Source: Fulvia fulva
Lineage: Eukaryota > Ascomycota > Dothideomycetes > Mycosphaerellales > Mycosphaerellaceae
Length of the DNA: 64,000 nt
NCBI RefSeq assembly: GCF_020509005.1
Contig: NC_063012.1
Coordinates: 6,696,001-6,760,000, forward strand
Direction of reading: 5' to 3'
Part shown: piece after piece, positions 44,955 to 56,900 of the stretch
How positions within the stretch are numbered: the first letter of the stretch is position 1
Layout: every line of letters begins with the position of its first letter
Position numbers and translations under genes: made by a program
Notes under the pieces: generated by a model
Database searches by the model: none
Told to the model about the DNA's origin: nothing
The model's input: only the letters and a program-made list of their open reading frames with translations

Positions 44955-47427
44955 CTAGAAGAGCTCTTTCAGGATATTGGTCAGTCCCTCATCGCTCGCA
45001 AAGCCATCGATGCTGTCTGCGTTGGCGTAGCTCCCATCTGGCGCGCCGTTGATGGCCATGTTCTGATAGCCTCCAGCCGCCTCAAACAGACTCGTTAGAT
45101 CGTGTACCATCCTTTCTGGGCTACTGCTTGCGCCAGTCTGGACAGACCACTGGTGCGCTTGGCCATTATACAGCGTCATCTCATCGACGTTGTGACCTGC
45201 AAGGCCTGCCATCGCCACAGCCGCACTTCGGTCAAGATCGTCCTTGTTGCGTGGCTGGCCGTCTTTCATAACCAGACCGAGCTTCGGACCTACCTCCTTG
45301 AGTACGCGAATCGTCCTCCAGAGTCGCTTGCTGACCCAGCTGCCCTTGCTAAAGCCTCGCACCAGCTCCAGCGCCATGTAAAACTCTTCTCGCACATTTT
45401 CGGCGAACAGTGCCGGGGTATGGCTGACAGCGAGGAACAGAACTGCCAGAGCGGACGTCAGGAATGCATTGAACAGTACCTGCTGAGTGTGGTATAAGTC
45501 CGAAGTCTGGTTGATATGTGTCAGCACCCGGACGGTATCTTTGGCGACGTCAGTGGCCTTCTGTGCTTGATCGCGGTGCTGCATGATTGACGTGGCCGAG
45601 TGAAGCACAGGTCTATGGATGAGGATGCGCATCTGATTGGCGCGGAGGTAGAGCAATATACGTAAGCGGTGTCCAGCGCGAGACGGCGTAGGACCAATGG
45701 GTGCGCCAAGACGTCCAGTATTCGATGGATGCTCGAATCGCAGATGGGCTGGGATGTTTTGCAGCCACTGAATAACTTGATAGTCGAGGTAGCCCATCTC
45801 ATCGATATCGATCGGTGCACCTCCGCGATTTGGCGATTGCGGTGCAGCTACTGAACGCCAAACTTTGCTGCTGATGGCCGAGTACTGGATCATAGCGCTG
45901 AGGTACGGTGAACGATCCTCAGGTTTCGGAAGTTGTGGGTCGATGTCAGAATCCTGCAGTGCGAAGGGCATGCCAGTGCCAAAGCTCCATCTGCGGTCCA
46001 ACACGTATATTGCCCAGAACAAGAGGACAGTGTCAGATCTCCCCGACTCATCTGCGATGGCGTCGTAGGTCTCTTTACGATGCAGACCGAGCTCAATGCA
46101 TAATCGAGCGGTGAGTCCAATGATGCGCCACGATGTTCCTTCGTTGTCGCGGTGGAACTCGTACATTGCCTGTTGATAAGTCAGTTCAATCCGGACGTAC
46201 TACTGTCTGCTGCAACTTACCGTCATAGTCAGTAGACGGATGGCTTTGATTCCGACATTGCCTAGCAACATTTGTTCGATCGCTGGCTGCACATACTCAC
46301 ACAGACGCTGCCCAAGCTCGCTACGCCCAGAAGCTTCGACCGTCAAGGCAGTCGCTAGAACCATCTTGAGGATGTTCGTGTCCTCATCGTCAATTGAGTC
46401 GGCGCCTGGCATGCCTTGCTGCATCAGCCCGGTGCGATGAGCAGCCTCCATAAACCGGTAGAGCCTCGTAGCATAGTCCACAACTGTGTTGACATCGACC
46501 ACGGGATACATCAAACCCATTTCATCTTCATACACCCGACAGAGTCGCAGAGCTTCTTCTTGGGAGATGCTCCAGATCGGATCCTTGTCACCGTGAATGC
46601 TTTGAACCAGCTGTCCCGAATTTGCTATGATGTCTCTGAATGGCGATCTGTCTGGTGATCCTTCTGCAGCGTTTGTGCCTGCCACACCACTACCATTCAC
46701 GTTCTCCTCGCCATGACCAGTAATACCCATGGCTTCCAGACTGTTTTTAGCCACTCCGAAGTTGAAAGCGGCGCTAGTAGGGCCGTGGAACCGCGACTGC
46801 TTACTGTGCGACTCGCTCCTTGGTCGTGGTATGCTCGGAGACATGGTCGCGGTTGGTGCTGCTGGCGAGGGTTGAGCGCCTGTCAATGAGCCCCTGTGGG
46901 CAGGATATGCCCCAGACTGCAGCGATGGGTCAATTGGGGTGTGTGGTTGCACGCTCATGCCCGTGCCATGGGCAACTTGCGCCCGCAGTGTGGTCAGGCC
47001 TTCATACAGAGCATTGACCTGATCTTGCAAGACTGCTATGTGGTTTGCCATGTCCTTGTACTCTTGGGTGTCTTTGAAGCCATTGCAGCAATTGGGCGCG
47101 TATATGCACTCGAGATTGAGGTTGCCGCATCTCTGGCAGGGTGTCTGGCCATTGCACTTGATCTTACGACGCTTGCATTCGTTGCTGAGTTTACGACATC
47201 AGTGGCCTGCTAACAGGTGCTAGCCATCGCCGCAAGACTCACCATGCGATCGAGACGTAGCGATTTCGACGTGCCCGCTGCTGACCTCCGTCATCACCGG
47301 CCTTGCGCTTCAGGTTATTACTCTGCCCATCTTGCTCGTGGTTCTCGCGCGATGTCTCAAGTCGACTTGCATCTTCGAGACGTGCTGTCATAGAGGCAAT
47401 GCTCTGAAGGTCAATGCTGGCACTCAT
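44955..47427 (-). CDS. Zn(II)2Cys6 transcription factor with fungal-specific domain
   Basis: Three exons (47427..47243, 47184..46221, 46169..44955) give 787 residues. The binuclear cluster is at about 62–90: CNECKRRKIKC, then CQRCGNLNLEC, with six cysteines and spacing typical of Gal4-class factors. Intron 1 (GTGAGT...CTCAG) splits the first Cys codon. A coiled linker follows (MANHIAVLQDQVNALYEGL) for dimerisation. The fungal_trans domain occupies about 260–600 (EALRLCRVYEDEMGLMYPVV ... WRIIGLTARLCIELGLHRKE ... LFWAIYVLDRRWSFGTGMPF). The target pathway cannot be inferred from sequence. The gene is the last live gene before the RIP-mutated block, whose edge lies about 200 bp upstream of its start codon. 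Confidence 0.93.
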
Positions 47428-47568
47428 TGGCGGAAGGAAAGCCGCATACAGCGGAATGGTAGAGCTTTTCTGGAGAAGGAATTTAGGAGCGGGGTCGGCT
47501 GCTGACCGGGACTAGGTATGCGAGTACAAAGTGACATCTCAGTTTGCCTAACCCGATGAGGCTTAGTG

Positions 47569-47600
47569 TGACATCATCACTCATACCCAAGGTGATGTCA
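47569..47600. promoter_or_regulatory. Inverted CRE-like octamers upstream of the Zn2Cys6 gene
   Basis: TGACATCA (47569–47576) and its exact reverse complement TGATGTCA (47593–47600) are separated by 16 bp, about 140–170 bp upstream of the start codon. A GTGACATCT copy lies at 47531. Such palindromic sites suit bZIP dimers, but regulation is inference only. Confidence 0.3.
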
Positions 47601-48424
47601 TTTTCACTTTACACCAAATATTGCTTGCCTAGCCTTTAAGATTTAAGTAGACCCTAGTTATACGTAATATTAAAGTAAAAGCTTTTATAACGTAAAGTAC
47701 TAGTAAGCTAGGAACACTAGTGAGCTAGGAATTTTGTCTTAGTACGACTAACTTCTTGATTATCGTACTATATCTTAATAACACAATATATAATCGTCTA
47801 ATAAAGAAGGTAGAATTGCTCTTACCCTCTCTATCTATCGTTAGGGCTAATTTCCGAGTCTCCTACGCGTAGCTATAGTATATTACGTACCTTGTTCGAC
47901 GCTAACTAGCCGGTAATACGGAATCACTCCTCGCGTCGATACTCGCCCTATTATTACGGTTCTGATTTAGGGCCGGAGGTTCCGGCTAATTCGAACTATA
48001 TAGTTAGCGGACGCTCTCGTAGTAGAAGTACTCTCCTACCTATAGGACAAAAACCTAGGAACCGAGAGAGCATACTTTCGAATAATCTCTCTAATCTCTC
48101 TAATATCTATAATCTCTAGAGAGTAGAGGGAATATAGAGAATACGGAGAGTAGACGCTCTATCTCCTTTATATTTAGGAACGCTAAGAATCCCTTATAGC
48201 TTCGGCGCGTTTAACTTACTATTTAATATTACTATTTAGAATATACCGTAACCTAACCTCTACCTTACTACTACTTAATCTTTATAAGACAAGACAGCTA
48301 CTGCTTTATTACTCTCCCTTGACTTCCTATCGGCCCGAGATAAAACCCGATTAAGCTTATCTTCTTAACTTATAATATTATTAGGTTATACTAAACCTAA
48401 TACCTATCTAGTATTAACTTACGT
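47601..48424. other. RIP-mutated non-coding stretch at the heterochromatin edge
   Basis: From about 47640 the sequence changes abruptly: CpA and TpG become rare and TpA common. No coding remnant could be assigned in these ~800 bp. They may be the 5' end of the outer pogo-type element or decayed terminal repeats. Confidence 0.45.
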
Positions 48425-48705
48425 TAACCGAAGAATAGACAATTATTCGATATATCCTCGACCTCGATTCGCGAGGATTTACGCCTACCCTTAGCAAGGT
48501 AGTAGATATAGCGGACAAGCTACTTAGTAAACGCGACGCGGATCGGATCCGGTAGGTAAGAACTAGGTAGAGAGATTCGTTTTACGCTCTACCGAGCTTA
48601 AAACGGCCTTTACCTAAGCGAAGGACCGTTAGAGAATACTCTAGGAAGATCTAGAAGTTATAAGCGCCTAGTTCAAGCTTATATAAGAGACGACTACTAA
48701 GTATA

Positions 48706-48774
48706 ACGTGCTTTACTACCGAGCGGGCTATACTACCGAGCGGGCTACTTTTACTAACAACTATACTACTTCTA
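48706..48774 (+). repeat. Left terminal inverted repeat of the Fot1/pogo element
   Basis: It pairs with 50503–50571 with two mismatches. It contains two copies of ACTACCGAGCGGGCT in direct orientation. Confidence 0.95.
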
Positions 48775-50502
48775 TAGATATAGCTATATAACTACTATTA
48801 TAGTATGTATTATCTTTAAACGCGGCCAAACTGACCTTAGCTATCTAGGCTACGAAACGTAACGCGACAATTATAAATCGACTTGCTATAAAGGTATATA
48901 ACGCGTCTCGAACTATACTAGGGTATCGATTGAATAGACGACCTCCTCGGGGTGACTACGAGCCTAATTTGAAGAAGCTTATAGAGCTAGAAGAGAGGGT
49001 GATACTTGAGTATATACTCGAGCTAGATCTTAGAGGTTTCCCGCTATTAAAGGCTAGTATACGAGTAATGGCCGATTTATTGCTATAAGAGAAGGGTCTT
49101 AAGCCCGCTAGTCTTAATTAGACAGACAGGTTTATTAGGCGGCATCGTAAGCTAAAGGTTCGTATAACACGTAGATACGATCGTTAGCGAGCCCTAATAG
49201 AAGATCTAGACGTTATCGAGAGGTAGTTCTTACTTATACGTAATATAAAGGAGAAGTATAGCATCCTTAACTAGGACACCTATAACTTCGACGAGATAGG
49301 GTTTATAATAGGTATTATTACGTCTTAGAGCGTCGTTACGGGTTCAGAAAGACGTAGTAGAAAGAGGAAGGTCGTTCAGTAGGGTAATAGAGAATAGGCA
49401 ATAGTAATTAAGACTATCTATATAGACGGAATAGCGCTCCTACCCTACGTTATCCTTATAGGTAAACAGCACATTAGTACCTAGTACTAAGACGGTAACT
49501 TGGGTCTAGACTAGACAATCGGGCTAATAGAGAACGGCTAGACTAACAATAAGTTCGGTATACGGTAGCTAGAGCATTTCTAGAAGTATACTATAGCTCG
49601 TTCGACTAGGGCATAGAGACTACTTATTATTGATAGCTACGAGAGCTACAACTCGAAGGCATTCTAGAATCTGTACAAGGAATATAAGATCTTAGCCCTA
49701 TATATACTATCGTACGCCTCGTACTTACTCTAGCTATTAGATATAGGTTGCTATTCGCCTTTAAAGAAGGTAAACGGTACTTAGCTCTCGGGCTTAGTAC
49801 GCTAGCGTATTACTTATATCGACAAAGTAGAGTTCCTACGCGCCTTCCGGGCAGCCCATAACGCTAATTTTAGACAGGAGAACATCCTATCGAGCTTTAG
49901 AGGCGCTAGTTTAGTTCTATTTAATCTATAGGTAGTAATAGACAGGCTTAATGTTAAGCTACGTACGCTAACCCCTCTAGCTCCGGACTCTACCCCTTAG
50001 GAGTCGAAGACACTACGAACTACAAAAGAATTCGACTCTTAATCGACACTAGTAACGAAGAAAATGCGTGCCCGGGCAGGTTTATCGCTAAACTCGTTAT
50101 AGGAAGGGGTATATTAGCTTATAAAAGGGAGTAGAGAGATAGCGTATTAGATAGCTCTTATACGAAGCAAGATTAGTAAGCTACGTAAGTCTAACGAGGC
50201 CCTTATATAGCGAAAAGCACGAAAGCGCAAGTATATTCAGTCTAGAGGGTCTCTAACCTTCGATAAGGCGTCGCAATTAATACCTCTAGAGGATACTAGG
50301 AGGTAGGAAGTAAGTAGAGAGTCGCTAGATAGTGTTTAGCTAGTACTAAGGCTATAACGCTATAAGCGATATAGCGAGTCGGGGTATAACGTACGTACCT
50401 ATTAAGTAGACTTACTAGATAGCGAAGAATCTAAAGAGGAATTGTCCTCCTAGTAACGATTCTATAGGATGTCGTCGTATTAAGATACCGTCGTAATCAA
50501 AG

Positions 50503-50571
50503 TAGAAGTAGTATAGTTCTTAGTAAAAGTAGCCCGCTCGGTAGTATAGCCCGCTCGGTAGTAAAGTACGT
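50503..50571 (-). repeat. Right terminal inverted repeat of the Fot1/pogo element
   Basis: This is the reverse complement of 48706–48774 with two mismatches. It ends at a TA target duplicate. Confidence 0.95.
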
Positions 50572-51159
50572 TAGCGTATATAACGAGAATATCTATAACT
50601 TCGATAAGATAGGCTTTTAAATAGGCGTAATTAGCTCTATAAAAGTCGTTACTAGCTTAGAACGACGCTCTCGCCCTACGACTACTTAGCCTAGTAATAG
50701 AGAGTAGGTTATAGTTATTTAGAGTATCTATACCGCTAGCTACTCGACCCTACCCTTTATTATCTATAAAGAGCGCGTCTATATTTTAGTATAGTACGAA
50801 GAGGTAGATATACCGCGGAATTAGAAGCTTACGGTCTCCGAGAATAGATAGATAAATAACGTACTTAGCCTCGAGTAGTTAAAGCACTTTAACGCGTATA
50901 TAGAGGCGCGTTCTATAGGTAGCTATAGGTTATATTAAATAGGTACGAGTTACGTAGTAGTAGAAGATAGCGGATTATACGAAAGACGAAGAAGGACCTA
51001 ATAGGATAGCGTATATCTATATATAGTATCGCTAGTATTAGTATAGGTAGATACTAGGTATCCGGATGTTTGCTAGCCTATAGGCTAGTAAACCCTAGTC
51101 ACGTGATCTAGCCATATAACATACTTATACCTATATACTTATCCTACGGCCTATATATT

Positions 51160-53600
51160 CTTAATAGGTTACTTATTTTAGACGGCTATAGCTACTCTAT
51201 ATTAACACGACTATAAACCGCTATACTTAGCTAGGTCTCTATATCCGTAGAAGAGCTACGACGGGATCTATAAGAGTATAGATTATTAATAACCGTAATA
51301 AGACATTATAGCGTACGTTAGAAAAAATATACGACTCGGTATAAGCGACTACTACCTTAGGCTAAGTAGTACCTAATATAGTACGCTCTTAAGGACAACG
51401 AGGCTTACTACTAGCTATACGACTAGTAGTATAGCGCGAGTCTATATATAATATATAGACTCTAGGATAGATATAGTAGTAGTAGTAAACTACCGACGAC
51501 GCCTTATAGTATAAACTCGAGAGCTTATAGCGACTAGTTACCGACCTACCGCCTAAGTTTAACCTATACGACCTTCTTTCTAATAACGAGATCTAGAATG
51601 TCGATAGTATAGCTACGGCGGTAGTTAACTACGACGACGACGGCACTACCGAAGAAGGCGAAGGAGAGGAAGGTAAGACATAATAATAAGTCGTAAAGAC
51701 CCTCCGAATCCCCGTTAACGACCTCCTATAACTCGATACCGATCAACTCGTTAAGCTCGTATAGGACCTCGAGAGGGCCGCGGCTATCTACTTTATCCTA
51801 CGACGTATCGAGTAAGAGTATAGTAATACGGTATAAATAGCGACTATACTCTATAAGTAATTAGGTAAAGTAGAGTAAGAGCTTAGGAGATAGAAGAGTT
51901 ACAATAAGTAGATACGTAACGAGTACGACATACTAGCTAAGGATCGCGATATATAGAAGATATAGAAGGAGGATACTATTAAGTACCGCGACGCTTTCTA
52001 GAAGGACCTAGGTACGGTACGAGGAGAAATAGATTAGGCTAAGCAATAGCTTACTTAGGTCTAGTAGGAACTTAATAACCTAAAGGCCTAACCTAGAGTA
52101 TCCTTAAGTATAGTAATGACCGCCGAGATTAGCTCGCTTACTATAAAGAACGACACCCTAAAGAAGTAGGCGAAGGAGGCACTTTAGTAGTTATCTAATA
52201 ACGACTCGAAGATTAAGGCCCTCGAATTCGACCTTAATATATATAAGATAGAAGCCTAGACCTATTAGAGCGATATCGAGTAGCTTAATAAGTCGTAGTA
52301 AACTTAGGTAGATAACCTTAAGAAGTAACTCGACGACCGCCGAGACCGCTCTCGAGTACGATCCTTACTATCTCGCGCTATATTATAGCGCCGTGCCCTA
52401 TAAAACGGCCGAACCCTATCTAAGGATAAGAATGATAATAGTAGAGCTAGTAGAGCTATTAATAAGGACCGCGGTAATAAGTACGAGGATAAGGTAGCTC
52501 GCCGTACTACTAGAAAGAAAGCTAAGAAGTCTATACGTAAGCTAGATAATAGTAACGACTCTGATCTATTATCTAATAAGTTAGAGGAGGCCTCGGAGTC
52601 GGATAGCAATACTCGTACTTATCGCTAATCTTCTAAGAAGGAGCTAGTCTACGACTTCGAGTCTCTAGTTAAGTACGATCCGGACCTTAGCTAGCCCTTT
52701 AAGACTTAGTGTAGTATAGACAAGCCTAAGAAGTTTGTCGGTACTATTAATAGTAAGCTATCTAGACCCTCCCTCGAGAAGTTCTTCTCCGAGTTAGAGA
52801 CTATTATCGACTATATAGTCTTCCGCGACAAAAAGGTAGTACTTAAGTTCGTATACGACTTACTAGCCTTACTAGGTAACGCCTAGGAGTTAGTTAGACC
52901 TAAGATCCCTACTATCTTAGGAAGCCTAACTAGTAGTAAGAAGACGTATAAGGGCCTTAACGTCCTAATTAAGGAACTCGCTAAGCGATATAGAGACCGT
53001 AACCTAGTCGGTAGGGCTCGTAACCGCCTAAATAATCTTAAGATAGATAATAAGGATAGCTTCTAGACCTTCTTCCCTAAGTAGCGCTAGAATACTAACA
53101 TCCTAGGCCTTAAAGGTAAAGATATAATAGATAATCTATAACGTAAGCTAACTGTCCGCTACCTTAATAAGTATCTTAACTTCCGACCCTTATTTATAAC
53201 TAAGATAATCGATAACCTCTATTAAGTAGACGAAGACTTTAAGATCCTCGACGCCCTATACCCGCGCTCCGAGAAGCTAAAGAACAATAAGAAGGATAAT
53301 AAGAACAAGGACGATAAGCTAGTAGGCCTAGGCTCGGGCTTAGGCTCTAATAAGCTAACCCGTAAGGCCTAGTCTACCCGTCCTAAATCTTTTAAGAGTA
53401 ATCTCGGCGAGACTATAGATAAAGCTAAGAATACTCGTTATATACATAAGAACCTCTATAAGAAATGTCGTAAGTATTACGGCCGCTCCGTAAGTAAAGG
53501 ATTCGAATCTAATTACGTAACCCTAGGTTACGTAACCCGGATAACTAAGCTCGGCCCGATACTAACGCCCGATACCTCGGCCTTTAAGTATAGGCCTCGT
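51160..53600 (+). mobile_element. Gag-bearing retroelement remnant 1 (RIP-mutated)
   Basis: Read on the plus strand through TAG/TAA codons, about 51830–52320 gives a long coiled coil (for example QLSNNDSKIKALEFDLNIYK with stops at former Gln). An Arg/Ser/Lys-rich segment follows, then a retrotransposon gag-like domain (about 52640–53250, KPKKFVGTINSKLSRPSLEK and ELAKRYRDRNLVGRARNRL) and a Lys/Asn-rich tail with a possible zinc knuckle near 53455. No protease or polymerase follows before the next gag, so this is a partial or non-autonomous element. Terminal repeats could not be located. Confidence 0.65.
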
Positions 53601-53949
53601 ACTTAGACTCTCTTCTCTCTTTAGCTATCGACTTCGTTAATACTATACCCTTATACTCTCGTACTATAGTCTCGTAATACTTCGATAGCTTATATTAAGG
53701 ACGCTACTATATTTAGCGCCGCTTAAGACTCTAGAAATCGCGCTATTACGACTCCTCGAAATCCCCGACTCGTACTAGCGTAAAAGTAGCGTAGTGCTCT
53801 CTCTTTCTCCCTAGATCAAGACGCTAAGAAGGCGTATTACTATATTATAGCTAGGCTATAGGGCACCGGTTACCCTAGTAGCGGCGGCGGCGCGAATACT
53901 TAACGTATCGAGCGCCGCGCGCGACTAACTCGAAACTTAGAACTTTTTA

Positions 53950-56900
53950 TACGATCCGATTAGTATATCTAGTCCGACGATACCGTCCTACTAGATCCCT
54001 TTACTAAGTACGCTAATAAGGAACGCGCGGTTCTCGATAGGCTCCTAGAAGAAGAGGAAGGAGAGGATACCTAACCCGAAATTATAGACACTTTTAACCT
54101 CGTAGTATTACTCTACGAGGGCGATATTATAGACCACCTCGATAAGAACAGGTCAACCGATAATACTCGTAAGGACTTTGCTATTAACTATATAGACGAC
54201 CGCGGTCGTACCGGGATATACCGTATCCTACTCGACTAACTATAGTTACTTAACGCGACTTAGTTTTACGACTACGTCTAGAACTAACTAGAGGCAATTG
54301 CCTACGCCCTTCGTAAACTCGAGGCTAATCACCGCTAAGCTATCCTAGATAGGGCGGCGCTATATTAAGCTAACGAGCTAAATAAGAAGAAGTTCGAGGA
54401 AGTGTATACCGAACTATAATATATAGAAAAGTATAAGTAGGAATATAAGTAGGACCTAGAACAAGCTAATAAGGACCTTATAAAGGCTAACTAGGACGTC
54501 ACTAAGTATAGGAAGTAGGCTAATAACTAGTATAGCTCTACTAAGAGAGCCGAAAAGGAGGTCGATATATTTAAAGTTAAAGTCGCTAAACTAGAAATAC
54601 TCGTACCGGACGACTCCGCTCCTACGGCTACCGACGTAGTAGGGCTATAGTTGACTATCGCTACGCTTAAATAGGATCTCGAGGAGGCTAAGCGTAGCCG
54701 TACTACCGAGAAACCTAAGGAGTATAGCGCCCGCTCCCTCTCCGAGTTACGACGTCGACGTAGTAATAGACTAGCTAAAAAGCCCGCCGAATAACCCGCT
54801 ACGAAGCCTACGCGGAAGCAACGTAAGGCTCGATTCGTAAATAACTCCTCCGACCCCGATTCTTCCGACTCGTCCTTAGACTCTAATTCCGATTTCGAAG
54901 AGCGTCCGCGCCGTAAGAGTAAGGGTAAGGACAAGAGATCGAGAAAGAGATAAGAGACCGTTATTATCGACGACGACGACTTCGAGATTATAAATAGTAG
55001 CGTAGATATCGTACGCTATAACCTAACTATAGTAGAAGACTTTAAGACGAGTTCCCGTATCGAAGTACCTAAGCCTAAATTCTTAGGAGAGAATATAGGT
55101 AGTAAAGACTCGCCGATACTTAATAAGTAGACTACTAAACTCGGTAATAAACTTACCGCTTCTATCTTTAAGGACGTGCTATCCGCCCTACGTTTCGTAT
55201 AAGAAACTACTATAGGGTTAGTATACTCTATACTCCGTAACTATATTCCCTAGAAGATTGTCTTCTCTAAGGTTCTCTCCGCGAGCCGGCTATTTAAGAG
55301 CGTAAAGAAATGCCTACGTTTCCTAGATAAGAACTTCGGCGACTATAATCCCGGGGGCACCGCGCGTAATAATATAGACGCGCTTAAGATAGTAGAGAAT
55401 AACAAGTTCTCCGAGTTCTATACTAAGTTCTAACGTAAGCGCGCCTAGCTCCTATAAGGCGCGAGCCGTAAGTACGAGGTTATCGAGCTTAAGAAGAAGC
55501 TAAGCTTTAAGTACTGTTTTCGACTAGTCGTACTACCTAACGCAAAGTCGTTTAAGGAGCTTACTCGGCAATACTACCGCCTAGAGAGCGAGCTAGCTTA
55601 ACTTAAACACGACCTACTACGTACTCAGAACGACGAGAAGAAGGACAAGAAGACGACTGTACCTAAGGGTAACGGTACGGTATCGGCACCTCCTATAGTA
55701 GGGTAGATTATACTACCGGTACTCCCTTTAGATAACGGTATACCTCTCGGCCGCTCTCCTTATACTAATTAGCCGCTCCTTCCGTAGAAGGACCGCCCTA
55801 ATTAGTATAAGAACCTTATACAACTTACTTAAGATTAGCGTACTTAGATTATTACTAGCGGTAGCTACCTACGCTACCGGGGTACCGGCTACGTCTTAGG
55901 CGCCGCCGGCTACCTACTTGACCTATACAAGCATCCTAAGAAGAAGGCTAATAATAACGGCCTTACGGTTACTAAAGTACCGGCGGGAAATGCCTAAGCT
56001 ATTATATAAGCGTAATAGATAATAGTCCGCCTTAGAAAGTCTTATACCCTTACGAACCTTATAAATATACCCGTACCGTATAGGCGTTTTACTTATAAGC
56101 CCGAGCGAGCACGCCCTCTTCTATAGAAGTAGATAAAGGACCCGAAGTCTCGTATAACTTTATAGTAGAGGGTAGGGCAAATAGAATATATATATATACC
56201 TTCCTTAACAATAGTACTAACTCTAAACTCGTAAATACTTCCTTTACGTAAAAACATAAATTCCCGCTCTACGATATTAAGCCCTTTACGCTAGGCCTAG
56301 GTAATAGCTCCTAAGCACTAACAATAATTACTAAAGCTATAAACATTAAACTAAACCTTTAAGGCTATGTCGAGACGGTTAAATACCTAGTTACTAATAC
56401 CTACTATAGGGGCATATAAGTCGACACTAACGAGGATACTTAAGTACGAGACCGCTATACCGCCGATCGACCTATATATCTAGGGACTACGGACCTCCTA
56501 CTTAGGCAAGTCGGTATAGTACCTAGTATAGAAGGTCATCGCTAGTGTAGTCGCAAGGGCCCGCGAATTAGTACTAGCGTATAGGGGCATTCGACCCGGA
56601 AACGAGCCGAACTACCGGGTAAGGGACGAATAGCTAGTAATATAATAGGAAGGTAAGAAATCGTTTGTAGAGCAACTATAGAAAGAGAGGTAGAACAACT
56701 AGGTTGTAGGGCATAGTAGACGCCCTTAGCTAGCGGGACAACCTAAGGAATAGTCAGCTACAAAATCCGCGGTCAAGCACCCCCTAAAGCTTATCTACTA
56801 CCGCCTTACGAGGGTATAGAGTAGTATAGCAACCCAACTACGAAGCGAACATATCGGCCTCTAGGGGTACCTATTATAGAGGAAGGTTCTAGGATACACG

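Larger units (their letters stand above)
48706..50571 (+). mobile_element. Fot1/pogo-type DNA transposon with 69-bp TIRs, RIP-inactivated
   Basis: The element is 1866 bp, close to Fot1 size. Terminal inverted repeats (48706–48774 and 50503–50571) match at 67 of 69 positions and each contains a doubled ACTACCGAGCGGGCT. TA flanks both ends (48704–48705, 50572–50573), the target duplication of Tc1/mariner-class elements. Inside, a transposase remnant (about 48830–50450) shows a helix-turn-helix region (PNLKKLIELEERVILEYILE), then DDE motifs: NFDEIGF near 49290, LLIIDSYES near 49620 and LDIGCYSPLKK near 49735. Frequent TAG/TAA at positions where relatives have Gln or Trp show RIP. No intact product is possible. 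Confidence 0.92.
48425..51120 (+). mobile_element. Outer pogo/Fot1-type transposon remnant, split by an insertion
   Basis: The left part (about 48425–48705) and right part (50574–about 50935) read as one Tc1/mariner-pogo class transposase. The left shows the CENP-B-like helix-turn-helix (YILDLDSRGF, VVDIADKLLSKRDADRI, with a frameshift near 48555). The right shows YNFDKIGF with the first catalytic Asp of the DDE domain, then LKHFNAYIEARSIGSYRL. Removing the inner element plus one TA copy rejoins the frame exactly, as ...TTKY|S-VYNENIYNFD. Homology stops before the second and third catalytic Asp, so the element is truncated. Many codons are TAG/TAA. A 26-bp imperfect palindrome at 51068–51093 followed by CACGTGATC may mark its terminus. 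Confidence 0.75.

Noticed and set aside
52304..52609. Open minus-strand frame (101 codons) rich in Ser/Leu/Arg
   Set aside because: It is the antisense shadow of the RS-rich part of retroelement gag 1. RIP creates stops mainly in the sense frame and leaves some antisense frames open.
54527..54934. Open minus-strand frame (135 codons) in the transposon block
   Set aside because: It is antisense to the coiled-coil/RS-rich gag of the chromovirus and has no domain of its own.
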